From the NCBI GenBank assembly GCA_018268375.1, contig JAFDWS010000006.1:417115-481114 (forward strand): 64,000 bases of DNA. The letters are read 5' to 3'. This document shows, in pieces, positions 25,817-35,202 of this stretch. Position numbers and translations under genes: made by a program. How positions within the stretch are numbered: the stretch's first letter is position 1; each line of letters starts with the position of its first letter. The notes beneath the pieces are model-generated. The model saw only the letters and a list, made by a program, of their open reading frames with translations. It was not told the DNA's origin and did not search any database. The stretch is from Armatimonadota bacterium. Lineage in GTDB: Bacteria > Armatimonadota > Fimbriimonadia > Fimbriimonadales > Fimbriimonadaceae.

Positions 25817-27358
25817 ATGTTTCGAAAGACCGCCCTTTTCACCCTCGCGGCGTTTGCCGCTATCTCGTTCGCGGACGGCGAGTTCCCGTCCAGCAACGTG
25901 AAGCTCATCAAGCACTTTGACCTTGAGACCCTTCAAGCACGCTCCGGCAACACTTGCTGGGGCTACGTGTCTCCCTCGGGTCGGGAATATGGACTGGTCG
26001 GGCTCAGCAACAAGATCGCCATCGTGGATGTCACCGTGCCTGCTCAGGCCCGCGTCGTCGCCACCGTTCCTCACATTGAAGGCATGTGGGCCGACATCAA
26101 GGTTTACAAGAACGCGGTCTACGTCTCGAGCGAATCAACCGGGAGCGGCATTCAGGTCATCGACATGACCGACATCGACAAGGGCGAGGCCAGGCTTGTT
26201 AAGACGATCATGTCCCCGGGCCGGTCGCACACGATCGCTGTCGACGCTGACGGGCCGTATCTCTACACTTGTGGCTCGCGCGACGGCACCGGAACGACGA
26301 CCTGCTTCGACATCAAGGAGCCGCTCAACCCCAAGCCTGTCGGAGCCCCATCGCTCACGCCGGTTTATCAGCACGAAGCCGAAGTCGTCACCTACAAGAG
26401 CGGTAAATACAAAGGCCGCACCATCTTCTTTGGAGGCGGCGAAGGGCGAGGACTTGAAATTTGGGACGTTACCGACAAGGACAAGCCGTTCCTCGTCCGA
26501 CGCGTGGCCTACCCGTTCGTTGGATATTGCCACCAAGGATGGCTCAGCAGCGATCGGAAGTACTTCTACGTCAACGACGAGTTTGACGAGAGCACCAACG
26601 GCATCGCCACCCGCACCCTCGTCTTCGACGTGAGCGACCTCGACAACGCCGACCTCGTCTCCACCTATTCCACTGGAAAGTCCAGTATCGACCACAACCT
26701 CTACACGCGGAACGATTTCGTCTTCCACGCGAACTACACTACGGGACTCTGGATCTTCGACGCGAACGCGAACCCGACAAACCCTCGCCTGTGCGGATAT
26801 TTCGACACCTTCCCGCAGGACGACCAACCGCAGTTCCAGGGCGCCTGGAGCAACTACCCGTTGCTTCCCAGCGGCATCGTCCTGATCAGCGACATTAATC
26901 GCGGACTGTTCATCGTCGACGCCACCGAGGCCACGAAGACGCCGGTCAAGGCGACTGACGTGAAAATGGAAGGAGCCAAGGGCGAGATGTCCACCGACGC
27001 TCTCGCCACAGGCGACGACAACGGCGCCGCGGTCAGCGGCAAGGGCACTGGCACCGTCGTCTTCGAAGGGAAGGCCCCTTGGCAAAACCCGAGCAAGCTC
27101 TCGTTCGAGCTTCGCGGCAAGGCGAGCAAGGGTACTCCGGACACCACGCTTGAACTCTATGACTGGACCGCCGGTAAGTACGATCAGATGTCTTCTGGCA
27201 GCCTCGGCACGAGCTTCGGCGACCAGCAGGTGGTGGGAACGAAGGTCGCTCGCTACATCGAGGCAGGGACCAAGCGCGTCCGGGCCAGATTGACGATCAG
27301 GGACAAGGGAAGCTGGTCTGCCATGATCGACAAGGCTTCCTGGACCGTCAACCCATAA
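25817..27358 (+). CDS. LVIVD-repeat 'choice-of-anchor B' family secreted protein (second copy)
   Basis: A 513-residue paralogue of the lipoprotein upstream. The same landmarks appear in order: NTCWGYVSPSGREYGL, CGSRDGTGTT, GYCHQGWLSSD and FDESTNGIATRTLVFDV, then a LELYDWTAGKYDQ C-terminal domain. Its signal peptide (MFRKTALFTLAAFAAISFA) has no lipobox Cys, so it should be released or loosely attached rather than lipidated. AGG lies 8 nt before the start. The protein-level similarity is high in the blades and lower in the C-terminal domain. Confidence 0.85.
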   Translation: MFRKTALFTLAAFAAISFADGEFPSSNVKLIKHFDLETLQARSGNTCWGYVSPSGREYGLVGLSNKIAIVDVTVPAQARVVATVPHIEGMWADIKVYKNAVYVSSESTGSGIQVIDMTDIDKGEARLVKTIMSPGRSHTIAVDADGPYLYTCGSRDGTGTTTCFDIKEPLNPKPVGAPSLTPVYQHEAEVVTYKSGKYKGRTIFFGGGEGRGLEIWDVTDKDKPFLVRRVAYPFVGYCHQGWLSSDRKYFYVNDEFDESTNGIATRTLVFDVSDLDNADLVSTYSTGKSSIDHNLYTRNDFVFHANYTTGLWIFDANANPTNPRLCGYFDTFPQDDQPQFQGAWSNYPLLPSGIVLISDINRGLFIVDATEATKTPVKATDVKMEGAKGEMSTDALATGDDNGAAVSGKGTGTVVFEGKAPWQNPSKLSFELRGKASKGTPDTTLELYDWTAGKYDQMSSGSLGTSFGDQQVVGTKVARYIEAGTKRVRARLTIRDKGSWSAMIDKASWTVNP

Positions 27359-27405
27359 GCCGTAAGCAGAGGGCTCGGGACTTTGCTCCGGGCCTTCTCT
27401 GTGTC

Positions 27406-27960
27406 TTACTCGTCAGGAATGCCGCAACCGATTGCGATCGTGAACGGCGTCGTCACTTTCTTTCCTGCCAAGACCTCGTCAAGTGCGATCCGGAGGTCTT
27501 GCTTGATTTGCCCGTCACGCAGCCGACCGTGCTCAATGTAAAGGTCATTGATCCGACCTCGGTACAAGAGTGTCCCACCCGGATCCACGACCGCAACCTC
27601 GGGCGTCACTGTCATACCGAGTTGCTTGACCATGACGTGTTTGGCGTCCAAGATCGCATGGGAGGGCATTTTGAAATCCTTGCCGTGCTGAAGGATGTCG
27701 GCAGTTGGAACTGAGTCGTCCAAGTAGATCCGGACGAACGACACGCCTCGCGGAGAGAAATCGTTGTACAGCCGTCCCATTTCAGGCGCATAGCGGTTGC
27801 TGATCGGGCAGTCCACAGCGATGAAGAGCAAGACTGTGGCCTTCGCCTCTTTGCTGGGCAAGGCGACCTCCGCCCCCTCGATGTCCTTGTAGCTGCTCGG
27901 CGCAAGGGCATAGGTCTTGTCCTGGAGCGCCAGAACAGAGAGGGCCAACAAACTCGTCAT
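27406..27960 (-). CDS. Redoxin/AhpC-TSA-type thioredoxin-fold protein
   Basis: A 184-residue protein with a short signal (MTSLLALSVLALQ). The thioredoxin-fold active region reads FIAVDCPISN, with one active-site Cys and no CxxC. TVTPEVAVVD holds the cis-Pro, and a C-terminal AIGCGI segment matches a subset of redoxins found in Planctomycetes-like genomes. Exact thiol chemistry cannot be assigned. It is divergent from the c-type cytochrome gene at 28019 (58 nt between starts), a pairing that suggests linked periplasmic redox roles. Confidence 0.8.
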   Translation of the reverse strand: MTSLLALSVLALQDKTYALAPSSYKDIEGAEVALPSKEAKATVLLFIAVDCPISNRYAPEMGRLYNDFSPRGVSFVRIYLDDSVPTADILQHGKDFKMPSHAILDAKHVMVKQLGMTVTPEVAVVDPGGTLLYRGRINDLYIEHGRLRDGQIKQDLRIALDEVLAGKKVTTPFTIAIGCGIPDE

Positions 27961-28018
27961 AGGACTAGAGTTTGACGCATGACGCCCATGGGCGGTGCGG
28001 TACCTTAGGTCAAGTCAA

Positions 28019-29227
28019 GTGTTGCGCACTGCCCTCTTCGCCGCCGCCACCAGCGTCCTCGGTTTGGCCATAGTTCATCCATCTGCCAAACGCGACGCCG
28101 TGACTTACACGGCCGACATCAAGCCGCTGGTCGACAAGAAGTGCCTGAGCTGCCATGTGAAGGGCGGATCAGCCCCGTTTCCGCTGCAGACCTATGCACA
28201 GGTCAAGAAACGGTCGGACCTCTGCCGCCGGATGATGCTCACTCACACCATGCCGCCGTGCTCGGCTAACTCGGACTATGGCGAGTTCTGCGAAGGCGGG
28301 GGCCCTCTCTCGGACGACGAGGGCATCCTCCTCCAAGAGTGGATCCAGGCAGGCGCCCCCGAGGGCAATACCTCCCAGCCCGCTTCGGTCCCGCCGGCCA
28401 ACGATTGGAAGCTCGGCAAGCCAGATCGTGTGCTAAAGCCCTTGAACCACGTCGAAATTGAAGAAGAGGGGCGTCCCTTCTGGCGGGCCTTTGTCCTTCC
28501 ACTTGGCAAGGACGCGGGCAGGAAGCTTCGGGGCTTCGAGCTCAAGGTGGACCAGCCCCAAGTGCTGAGGTCGGCGACGTTGGCCGTCGCCCGCGATGGG
28601 CTCATCGACACTCGCCGAGGCAAGGAGGGGTTCAACACCGGCGGCAGCCTTGACTTCGATGCGAAGAAGTACATCGGCACGTGGGCACCGGGTTATCCTG
28701 CTTGGGATCTTCCGAAGAACATGGCTCTGACCCTAAACGGTGACTGCCTTGTCATCCAGGTCTTCTATATGCCGCGGGGCAAAGCGGAAAGTGGCGACTT
28801 CGAGGTCGGCTTGCACTTTTCCAAGGATTCCAAGCCAGTCGAGGCCGAATGGACGACGATCGGCAAAGAGGAGTTCATCATTCCCGCGCCGGGCAACCTC
28901 GTCATAAAGGCAAAGGGCGAACTGCCAGCTGGTGCCCGGCTGCTAGGGTTGCTCCCAGAAGCGCGGTTCTACTGCTCGTCAATCCGGTTGCACGCTGGAC
29001 AGCAAACCCTCTTTGCGACCCGCCGCTGGGATCCGTACTGGGCCGGTGTCTATCGCTACTTACAGCCCGTCCAGTTCAAGGAAAGGACCGAGTTGAACGC
29101 GGAGTTTTCTTACGACAACGACATTCACATGGGACGCAACGAGGGCCGCAGTCCTGACCCGATCTTGCCTGGCTACCGGGAGAAAGACGAACTCTGCCGC
29201 CTGCACGTGCTGTTCGCAAGGCGCTAG
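28019..29227 (+). CDS. Secreted c-type cytochrome
   Basis: A 402-residue protein. The GTG start at 28019 is chosen for AGG 9 nt upstream; an in-frame GTG at 27995 is possible. After a signal peptide (about 1-22), residues about 37-50 contain the haem-binding CLSCH, with the PSCyt-like KPLVDKKCLSCH context. A downstream MPPCS likely supplies or neighbours the axial Met. The remaining 300 residues form a beta-rich domain without motifs I recognise; its late HMGR and final LHVLF segments are reminiscent of copper-dependent monooxygenase-like proteins, but this is weak. Its stop shares CTAG with convergent hutI. Confidence 0.78.
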   Translation: MLRTALFAAATSVLGLAIVHPSAKRDAVTYTADIKPLVDKKCLSCHVKGGSAPFPLQTYAQVKKRSDLCRRMMLTHTMPPCSANSDYGEFCEGGGPLSDDEGILLQEWIQAGAPEGNTSQPASVPPANDWKLGKPDRVLKPLNHVEIEEEGRPFWRAFVLPLGKDAGRKLRGFELKVDQPQVLRSATLAVARDGLIDTRRGKEGFNTGGSLDFDAKKYIGTWAPGYPAWDLPKNMALTLNGDCLVIQVFYMPRGKAESGDFEVGLHFSKDSKPVEAEWTTIGKEEFIIPAPGNLVIKAKGELPAGARLLGLLPEARFYCSSIRLHAGQQTLFATRRWDPYWAGVYRYLQPVQFKERTELNAEFSYDNDIHMGRNEGRSPDPILPGYREKDELCRLHVLFARR

Positions 29228-30453
29228 GCTCCAGCAACCTGGGTGCCGCCCACCCAGACAGAACTTGGCCGCGGCCCATCGATCCATCCCATGACCTCGC
29301 GCCAGTCTTGGACCGGCCAAATGCTGAAGTCCGCCAACTGACCCGCACCCAAACGGCCCCGATCCGCCAAGCCAAGCGACTTCGCCGCGTTTACGGTCAC
29401 GGCTTGAAGGCACTCGTCAGGTGTCATGCGCAAGTAACGAACAGCTAGTGCCATCACAAACGGGATGCTCGGTGTGGGTGAAGAACCAGGGTTGAAGTCT
29501 GTGGCGAGGGCCACCGGCAAGCCCGCACCGAGCATCGCTCTGGCGTCCGGATACTTGCTCAATCCCAATCCGAACACACTGCCCGGAAGCAGGACGGGCA
29601 CGGTGGACGACCCCGTAAGGGCCGCGATGCCTTCCTTCGAGGTGTGTTCGAGGTGGTCGGCGCTCTGCGCACCAAGTTCGGCGGCCAATTGAGCTCCGCC
29701 GCCGTCCGTGAGCTGGTCGACGTGGAGGCGGAGCTTCATGTCCAATTCAGTTGCCTTCTCCTTCAACTTTCTGGCATCAACAGCGTCGAAATAGCCTTGC
29801 TCGATGAACGCATCGACCGCCACTGCGAGCCCAGCCTTTGCCAGAACAGGAAGAACCTCGTCGACCATGTGCGCCACGTACCCGGCCTTGTCACCGTCAT
29901 ATTCCGTCGGCAAGGCATGGAGCCCTAGGAAGGTTGGAAACACGCGGCGCACAGGAGCGTGGTCTGACACCTTGCCGAAAGCTACGTTGATCCGGTCCAG
30001 CGCGAGGAGGATGTGCAGTTCCGTTTGCAGGTCGAGGCCGTAGCCCGACTTCGCCTCGAGTGTCGTCGTCCCGTTCCGAACGCACCACGTCAGGTGCCGG
30101 AGCCCTTCCTCGAACAGCTCCTCCTCGGTCGCCGCGCGTGTCCTTGCGACCGTTCCCTTGATCCCTCCACCAAGTGCCGCGATCTCCTGGTAGCTCTTCC
30201 CTTGCGAACGCCACTCCAACTCGTTCGCCCGACTGCCAGCGAAGACAAGGTGGGTGTGGCAATCCACGAAGCCAGGCAAGACAACACCGCCTTCCGCGTC
30301 GACCGTGTGATCGACGTCGCCGGTCGCGTCGCCCGCCGTCCCCACGAAGGTCACGAGGTTGCCGTCGAACTCCAACGTCGCGTCTTCGATGACCCGGATC
30401 CGATCCTTTTCGGGCGTCACCAATTGGCGAACGTTGACAACCGCCGTCCTCAC
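29224..30453 (-). CDS. hutI: Imidazolonepropionase
   Basis: A 409-residue amidohydrolase that opens imidazolonepropionate to N-formiminoglutamate, third step of histidine degradation. Landmarks are VDCHTHLVFAG (metal His pair), GGIKGTVARTRAA, KSGYGLD, HVDQL, SADHLEHTS and ALATDFNPGSSPT (metal Asp). Length is normal. It is divergent from ftcD with 52 nt between the starts, so the two may share a regulatory site. Its stop overlaps the cytochrome gene stop by four bases. Confidence 0.95.
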   Translation of the reverse strand: MRTAVVNVRQLVTPEKDRIRVIEDATLEFDGNLVTFVGTAGDATGDVDHTVDAEGGVVLPGFVDCHTHLVFAGSRANELEWRSQGKSYQEIAALGGGIKGTVARTRAATEEELFEEGLRHLTWCVRNGTTTLEAKSGYGLDLQTELHILLALDRINVAFGKVSDHAPVRRVFPTFLGLHALPTEYDGDKAGYVAHMVDEVLPVLAKAGLAVAVDAFIEQGYFDAVDARKLKEKATELDMKLRLHVDQLTDGGGAQLAAELGAQSADHLEHTSKEGIAALTGSSTVPVLLPGSVFGLGLSKYPDARAMLGAGLPVALATDFNPGSSPTPSIPFVMALAVRYLRMTPDECLQAVTVNAAKSLGLADRGRLGAGQLADFSIWPVQDWREVMGWIDGPRPSSVWVGGTQVAGA

Positions 30454-30505
30454 GGCTTCTTCATACCCGCTTCGATGCCAGCGTGATGCGGTAGAACGGT
30501 CTCAC

Positions 30506-32191
30506 ATGAGCCAACCGATCGTCGAGTGTGTGCCGAACTTTTCAGAAGGCCGGGACGAAGCGGTCATCCGTGCGATCGCAGCTTCGGTCGAGTCGGCCGA
30601 CGGCGTCCGGCTCCTCGACGTCGATCCAGGCAAAGCGACCAACCGGACGGTGTACACCTTCGTTGGATCGCCGGAAGCCGTGGTCGAGGCGGCTGTGCGG
30701 GCCGCCAAGGTCGGCAGCGAGCTCATCGATATGCGACGCCACACGGGCGAGCACCCACGGTTCGGCGCCCTGGACGTTTGCCCCCTCGTACCGATCGCGG
30801 GCATCACGATGGAGGAGACCGTCGGTTGGGCAAAGACACTCGCCAAAAGGTTAGGCGAGGAAGTCGGTCTGTCCGTTTTCCTCTATGAGCAAGCGGCGAC
30901 GCAGGACTATCGCCGCAACCTCGCCGACATCCGCGCGGGGGAGTATGAGGGCCTCGAGGACAAGCTCAAGAACCCGGAGTGGAAGCCAGACTTCGGCCCT
31001 GCCAAGTTCAATCCCAAATCGGGCGCGACCGCCTGTGGCGCGCGCGACATCCTGGTCGCCTATAACGTGAACCTGAACACCACCTCGACGCGAAGGGCGA
31101 ACGCCGTCGCCTTCGACGTTCGGGAGAGGGGACGAGTCAAGAGGATCGGCGACCCTTTGACGGGCGAAGTCGAACGCGACGCAAGCGGAGAGCCGATCTA
31201 CGAGCCGGGCGCGCTCAAGAACGTCAAGGCGATTGGATGGTTCATTGAGGAGTACGGACTGGCGCAGGTCTCGATGAACCTCACGAACATCCGCGAGACT
31301 CCGGTACACGTGGCGTTCGACGAAACATGTGAGAAAGCGCAGGCGCGGGGAATTCGCGTCACCGGCTCGGAACTGGTCGGTCTCATCCCGCTGTCGTGCC
31401 TCCTTGACGCCGGTCGTTATTTCTTGCACAAGCAACAGCGCTCGACAGGCGTCTCCGACACAGAGCTGATCAAGATCGCCGTCAAGTCTATGGGGCTCGA
31501 CGAGTTGGCCCCGTTCGACCCTGAGAAGAAGATCATCGAATACGCGATGCGTGACAAGGCCACCAAACGGTTAGTGGATATGTCGGTCCGGGAATTCGTC
31601 GAGGAGACCGCGAGCGAGTCTCCGGCCCCGGGCGGGGGCTCCATTGCCGCAACGATGGGGGCGATGGGTGCGGCACTTGCAACGATGGTCGCCAACTTGT
31701 CCTCGCACAAGAGGGGTTGGGACGAGCGGTGGGAAGAATTCAGCGATTGGGCTGACAAGGGAAAGGCGTACCACGACAAGTTGCTGCGGCTCATCGATGA
31801 AGACACAGAGGCCTTCAACCATTTGATGGACGCGTTCGGTTTGCCAAAGGGCAGCGAAGAAGAGAAGGCAGCCCGATCTAAAGCGATACAAGCTGCCACA
31901 AAGCGCGCTATCGAGGTGCCTTTGGACGTAATGCAAACCTCTCTTGAAGCCATGGCGGTCGTCAAAGCGATGGCCGAAATCGGGAACCCCAACTCCGTGT
32001 CGGACGCAGGGGTTGGAGCGCTGGCTTGTCGTTCTGCAGTGCTGGGGGCCTGGCTGAACGTGAAGATCAACTGCGGTTCGCTCAAGGACGAGGCGTTTGT
32101 CTCCAGCACCCTGGCGAGAGCTGCTGGCATCGCAGAGGCGGCTCAATTGCAGGAGACGGAGATTCTGGGGATCGTAGATTCGAAGCTCTAA
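30506..32191 (+). CDS. ftcD: Glutamate formimidoyltransferase / formimidoyl-THF cyclodeaminase fusion
   Basis: A 561-residue bifunctional enzyme: residues about 3-325 form the formiminotransferase (VECVPNFSEGRD, HTGEHPRFGALDV), and about 355-555 form the cyclodeaminase (ESPAPGGGSIAA ... CRSAVLGAWLNVKIN). It moves the formimino group of formiminoglutamate to tetrahydrofolate and cyclises the product, yielding glutamate and methenyl-THF. The fusion resembles the animal enzyme and occurs in some bacteria; most Hut pathways instead use HutG or HutF. ATG 30506 excludes sequence antisense to hutI. It pairs with hutI and hutU. Confidence 0.94.
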   Translation: MSQPIVECVPNFSEGRDEAVIRAIAASVESADGVRLLDVDPGKATNRTVYTFVGSPEAVVEAAVRAAKVGSELIDMRRHTGEHPRFGALDVCPLVPIAGITMEETVGWAKTLAKRLGEEVGLSVFLYEQAATQDYRRNLADIRAGEYEGLEDKLKNPEWKPDFGPAKFNPKSGATACGARDILVAYNVNLNTTSTRRANAVAFDVRERGRVKRIGDPLTGEVERDASGEPIYEPGALKNVKAIGWFIEEYGLAQVSMNLTNIRETPVHVAFDETCEKAQARGIRVTGSELVGLIPLSCLLDAGRYFLHKQQRSTGVSDTELIKIAVKSMGLDELAPFDPEKKIIEYAMRDKATKRLVDMSVREFVEETASESPAPGGGSIAATMGAMGAALATMVANLSSHKRGWDERWEEFSDWADKGKAYHDKLLRLIDEDTEAFNHLMDAFGLPKGSEEEKAARSKAIQAATKRAIEVPLDVMQTSLEAMAVVKAMAEIGNPNSVSDAGVGALACRSAVLGAWLNVKINCGSLKDEAFVSSTLARAAGIAEAAQLQETEILGIVDSKL

Positions 32192-33444
32192 GGCAAGGCC
32201 AGACCGCGGCGCTTCAACCACTTGCGGCCCAATTTGCGGGCCTCTGCTTCAGCGTCGAAGGCAAGCCCACAGGCTATGTCGGCAGTCATCGCCCGACGTC
32301 GGATGAGTTCAGCCCCCAAAGAGCCACGGCAGAACGTGCACCACTGGTGTTCAAGGGCATAAAGGAGAGAGGCTGTCCAGTCACCCTTAGGAATCGCCTC
32401 GGCTAGCCTGAGGAGTTTAGTTGTCAAGCCGTGGAACTCGTTCGCCTCCCGATTGGCTGTCAGCAGAGCCAAAACCAGATGCTCATCGCCCGCTTCATAG
32501 TTCGCTTCCAAGATGGCTATCGCCTCGGAGACGTTGTCTCCTCGTGCGATCAGGTCGAGTGCAAAGTCACGCACGTCCGTTGCGCGCGTGTTCTTGAGGG
32601 CTATGATGGCCCCGCGCTTCAGCATCAGTTCAGGTGAAGCGAATTGGGACTTGCCCTCCGCAGCGGGATCGTATTGATCGATGAATGGTCGAACTTCCGC
32701 CAAGGTGAGTTGAACCTGAGCGAGCGTGAGCCATCTGAGCAACCAGCGGAGCTCATACGGATTCAGGTCGGCTCCTATGTGAGACCTCAGTTCGGCTTTC
32801 TGCGCTTCTGTCGCTTTATGGGGCGAGGGATATGCCCGACTCTTGACTTGACTCAGGCTCGAGCCGCCCTTCAGCAGCGGTTTGTAAGGGCCATACTTCT
32901 CCTCCCAGATTTCCTCAAAGTCTGCTCGCATGGCAAATGCCTTGTCTTCGGCGATGATCCGGCCACGAAGCTTGACAGCGCGCTCGTGCCACTTCACGTC
33001 CTTTCCTATGGGGTGGATCCCGATGTCTGCGGGCACAGACGGGTTTGCCCGTAGCCACGAGATGACCTCGGCATAAGCGGGATAGCCATCGAGCTTAACG
33101 AAGTACCGCGCGCACTCTCCGCGGACGTAACGATCCCTTGACCGGCGACCGAGCCAGGCTCGCCAAGACCTTCGCAGATAATCAGCACAAGACGCGTGCC
33201 CATCGATGGCGAGCTCGTAAACCAGGTCGTGCACGGGCCCCGCGAGGTTCCCTACCTTGCCCTTGGCCAAGAAGCCAAGGACAGCATCGACGTATCGCTG
33301 CCTGTCTTCCGTGGCTGTGACCAAGTCTGCTAGGTACCTGCCACGGCGATCGTTCGTCTGCCGGTCAAATCGGTCATCGCGAAGACACGCGCGCAACACC
33401 AGATCGCCCAAGCCTGCTCCGCCGTGTTCCTTAAGGTGCAACAC
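32188..33444 (-). CDS. HEAT-like hypothetical protein with uncertain 5' end
   Basis: A 418-residue reading from GTG 33444, helical with many Leu/Ala/Trp-rich amphipathic segments, which I read as HEAT/ARM-like solenoid repeats. No catalytic motif is seen. The frame stays open upstream to 33543 and these 33 extra codons look coding (for instance GDWLTRKAFARLIRNGDG), but contain no ATG, GTG or TTG. The true start may be non-standard or a frameshift may separate it. It follows the M28 peptidase gene and shares CTAA with the ftcD stop. Function unknown. Confidence 0.62.
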   Translation of the reverse strand: MLHLKEHGGAGLGDLVLRACLRDDRFDRQTNDRRGRYLADLVTATEDRQRYVDAVLGFLAKGKVGNLAGPVHDLVYELAIDGHASCADYLRRSWRAWLGRRSRDRYVRGECARYFVKLDGYPAYAEVISWLRANPSVPADIGIHPIGKDVKWHERAVKLRGRIIAEDKAFAMRADFEEIWEEKYGPYKPLLKGGSSLSQVKSRAYPSPHKATEAQKAELRSHIGADLNPYELRWLLRWLTLAQVQLTLAEVRPFIDQYDPAAEGKSQFASPELMLKRGAIIALKNTRATDVRDFALDLIARGDNVSEAIAILEANYEAGDEHLVLALLTANREANEFHGLTTKLLRLAEAIPKGDWTASLLYALEHQWCTFCRGSLGAELIRRRAMTADIACGLAFDAEAEARKLGRKWLKRRGLALP

Positions 33445-33543
33445 TGCGAGGCCATCGCCGTTTCGGATCAGCCGTGCGAAAGCTTTCCTGGTCAGCCAGT
33501 CACCAAATTCACTGAGTTCATGCCGAGAGTCTACCTGTGGGCT

Positions 33544-34563
33544 CTAGGACGCTCCGTGAAGCTTCTTCCAAGCGTCCACATAGCGCTTGGTCTTCTCATT
33601 CTTCTCGTTCCACTTGACATCGTCCTTCGAATTGGCCAGTGACCAAACGCCCGCGCACACCGACCGAACGATCTTCGCCATGTTCACGAAATCGACCTTC
33701 TGCCATTCGTCGCCGACCTTGTGATAATCCGGGAACGAGTAGGAGGTGCTGATCGTGTTGGCAGGGACACCGGCGGTGGCGAACGGCGCGTTGTCGCTCG
33801 CGAAGAAGTACGGGCCGCTGAACTTGGGATGCATCGTCACCTTGACACCAAATGGTGTGGCGGCCTTTGTCATGGTGGCGGCAAGGTCGGTGTAGTCAAA
33901 GCCCGTCAAATTGAATTCAGAGACCCGTGGTCCCTCGTCATCGTCGGTCCGCCCAATCTGTTCCAAATTGACGTCCACGACCGTGTCCAACAGCGGAAAG
34001 ACGGGGTGCTGCGTGTAGTACCTTGAGCCCTGCAGCCCTGCCTCCTCGCCCCAGAAGCACATGAACACGATTGTGCGTTTCGGCTTCAAACCTGCAAGGG
34101 CCCGTGCTGATTCGATGACTCCGACCGTTCCGCTGCCATCGTCGTTGGCTCCATTGAAAATCTGGTCACCCTCACCGTCTCGCTTGCCGAGGTGGTCGTA
34201 GTGGCCGGTAACGATCACGTAGGTGCCCTTTAGTTTCGGATCCGAGCCGGGCAGCACCCCGATGACGTTGCGCACCGGTGCCTTGAGCTTCGTCCTCCTG
34301 TTCTCGAATTCGGTCACTTGAAAGTAGCCGTCCATGCCTTCTCCGTTCGGCGGCGTGGCCAGGCCCGCCAGTTTGAACTGCGCCGCAATGTACTCGGCAG
34401 CAATGTCAAGCCCGCGCGAGGGAGTGCCGCGGCCCTCGAGGAGGTCGCTCGACAAGAAGCGCAGGTGAGCTTGAAGCGACTCCGGAGTGATCTGGTCGTA
34501 CGGCTTGGGAACCTTGGTCTGCAGTGGAAGTAAGGCGGCGAGGAGGGCGATTGCGGCGGGCAC
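33544..34563 (-). CDS. M28-family zinc metallopeptidase
   Basis: A 339-residue secreted aminopeptidase-type enzyme. GTG 34563 gives a signal peptide (AIALLAALLPLQ). The M28 metal-binding and catalytic residues are visible: VTGHYDHLG (His, Asp), GANDDGSG (bridging Asp), FWGEEAGLQGS (catalytic Glu-Glu). A following EQIGRTDDDEGP supplies another ligand region, and a late DYHKVGDEW provides the last His. It hydrolyses N-terminal residues of peptides outside the cytosol. It lies 42 nt downstream of an unknown gene in a run starting with hutU, suggesting peptide or amino-acid catabolism. Confidence 0.92.
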   Translation of the reverse strand: MPAAIALLAALLPLQTKVPKPYDQITPESLQAHLRFLSSDLLEGRGTPSRGLDIAAEYIAAQFKLAGLATPPNGEGMDGYFQVTEFENRRTKLKAPVRNVIGVLPGSDPKLKGTYVIVTGHYDHLGKRDGEGDQIFNGANDDGSGTVGVIESARALAGLKPKRTIVFMCFWGEEAGLQGSRYYTQHPVFPLLDTVVDVNLEQIGRTDDDEGPRVSEFNLTGFDYTDLAATMTKAATPFGVKVTMHPKFSGPYFFASDNAPFATAGVPANTISTSYSFPDYHKVGDEWQKVDFVNMAKIVRSVCAGVWSLANSKDDVKWNEKNEKTKRYVDAWKKLHGAS

Positions 34564-34605
34564 GGTGACAACTATGCCACGGAGCCGCCCCTCGGTTCCA
34601 CAAGG

Positions 34606-35199
34606 TCAATACCGGGGCTCGTAGTAGGTTCGATGGATACAGTACAAGGCAGCTGCCGACATCAGGCACAGTTCGAGGCGCTCCTTCGGAATTTCGCTCA
34701 TATGCAGGCGAAGGCCAACGATCAGTCCCCGCGTACGGTCAGCATCCTTCCATGGATAGTGTGTTGTGACTACCAAAGTCGAGCCCACGTACACGCCGTA
34801 ACCGGCTTGGTGCTTGCCACACCAGATTTCATCGGACTCGTGACGCGAGGCTGACCCCTCCGCGTACGGCCCGGCAAAGGCGACGAGAATCGCTCCTTCG
34901 TCTCGTTTGCGGATGGCTTCCAATTTGAACCACCGGTCCCCGATGCCAATCGTGTCCATTCCGAATGTGATCTTGATTTGGACGGCCTCCTGAATGGATT
35001 CTTTGCTGCACAGTACAGGTGCAAAATCCATCCCGTAGGGCACAAGCGCGGAGATACTCACGGTGGCGATGCCTCCCCCAGGGCCATTCAAAAGGGCTCT
35101 TAGGCTTGGGAGCGGACCCGTCGAGCGGGAGAGGAGCTCGTAATCGAAGGGTTCCCGGTCGCCTTCGGGCTTGTCATAGAAGCTGGTCAGCTTCGGCAT
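34606..35199 (-). CDS. Hypothetical protein in hutU operon
   Basis: A 197-residue protein with no family I recognise. There is no clear signal peptide or TM segment. Composition is mixed, with an acidic N-terminal third (YDKPEGDREPFDYE) and a conserved-looking WCGKHQAGYGVYVG segment around residues 125-140. It begins 3 nt after the hutU stop, so it is co-transcribed and possibly coupled. A cytosolic role is likely. Nothing supports assigning it to histidine metabolism beyond position. Confidence 0.6.
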   Translation of the reverse strand: MPKLTSFYDKPEGDREPFDYELLSRSTGPLPSLRALLNGPGGGIATVSISALVPYGMDFAPVLCSKESIQEAVQIKITFGMDTIGIGDRWFKLEAIRKRDEGAILVAFAGPYAEGSASRHESDEIWCGKHQAGYGVYVGSTLVVTTHYPWKDADRTRGLIVGLRLHMSEIPKERLELCLMSAAALYCIHRTYYEPRY

Positions 35200-35202
35200 C
35201 GC

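Noticed and set aside
27360..27402. Imperfect hairpin between the anchor-B gene and the redoxin gene
   Set aside because: Several mismatches and no proper T-run on either strand, so I do not call it a terminator.
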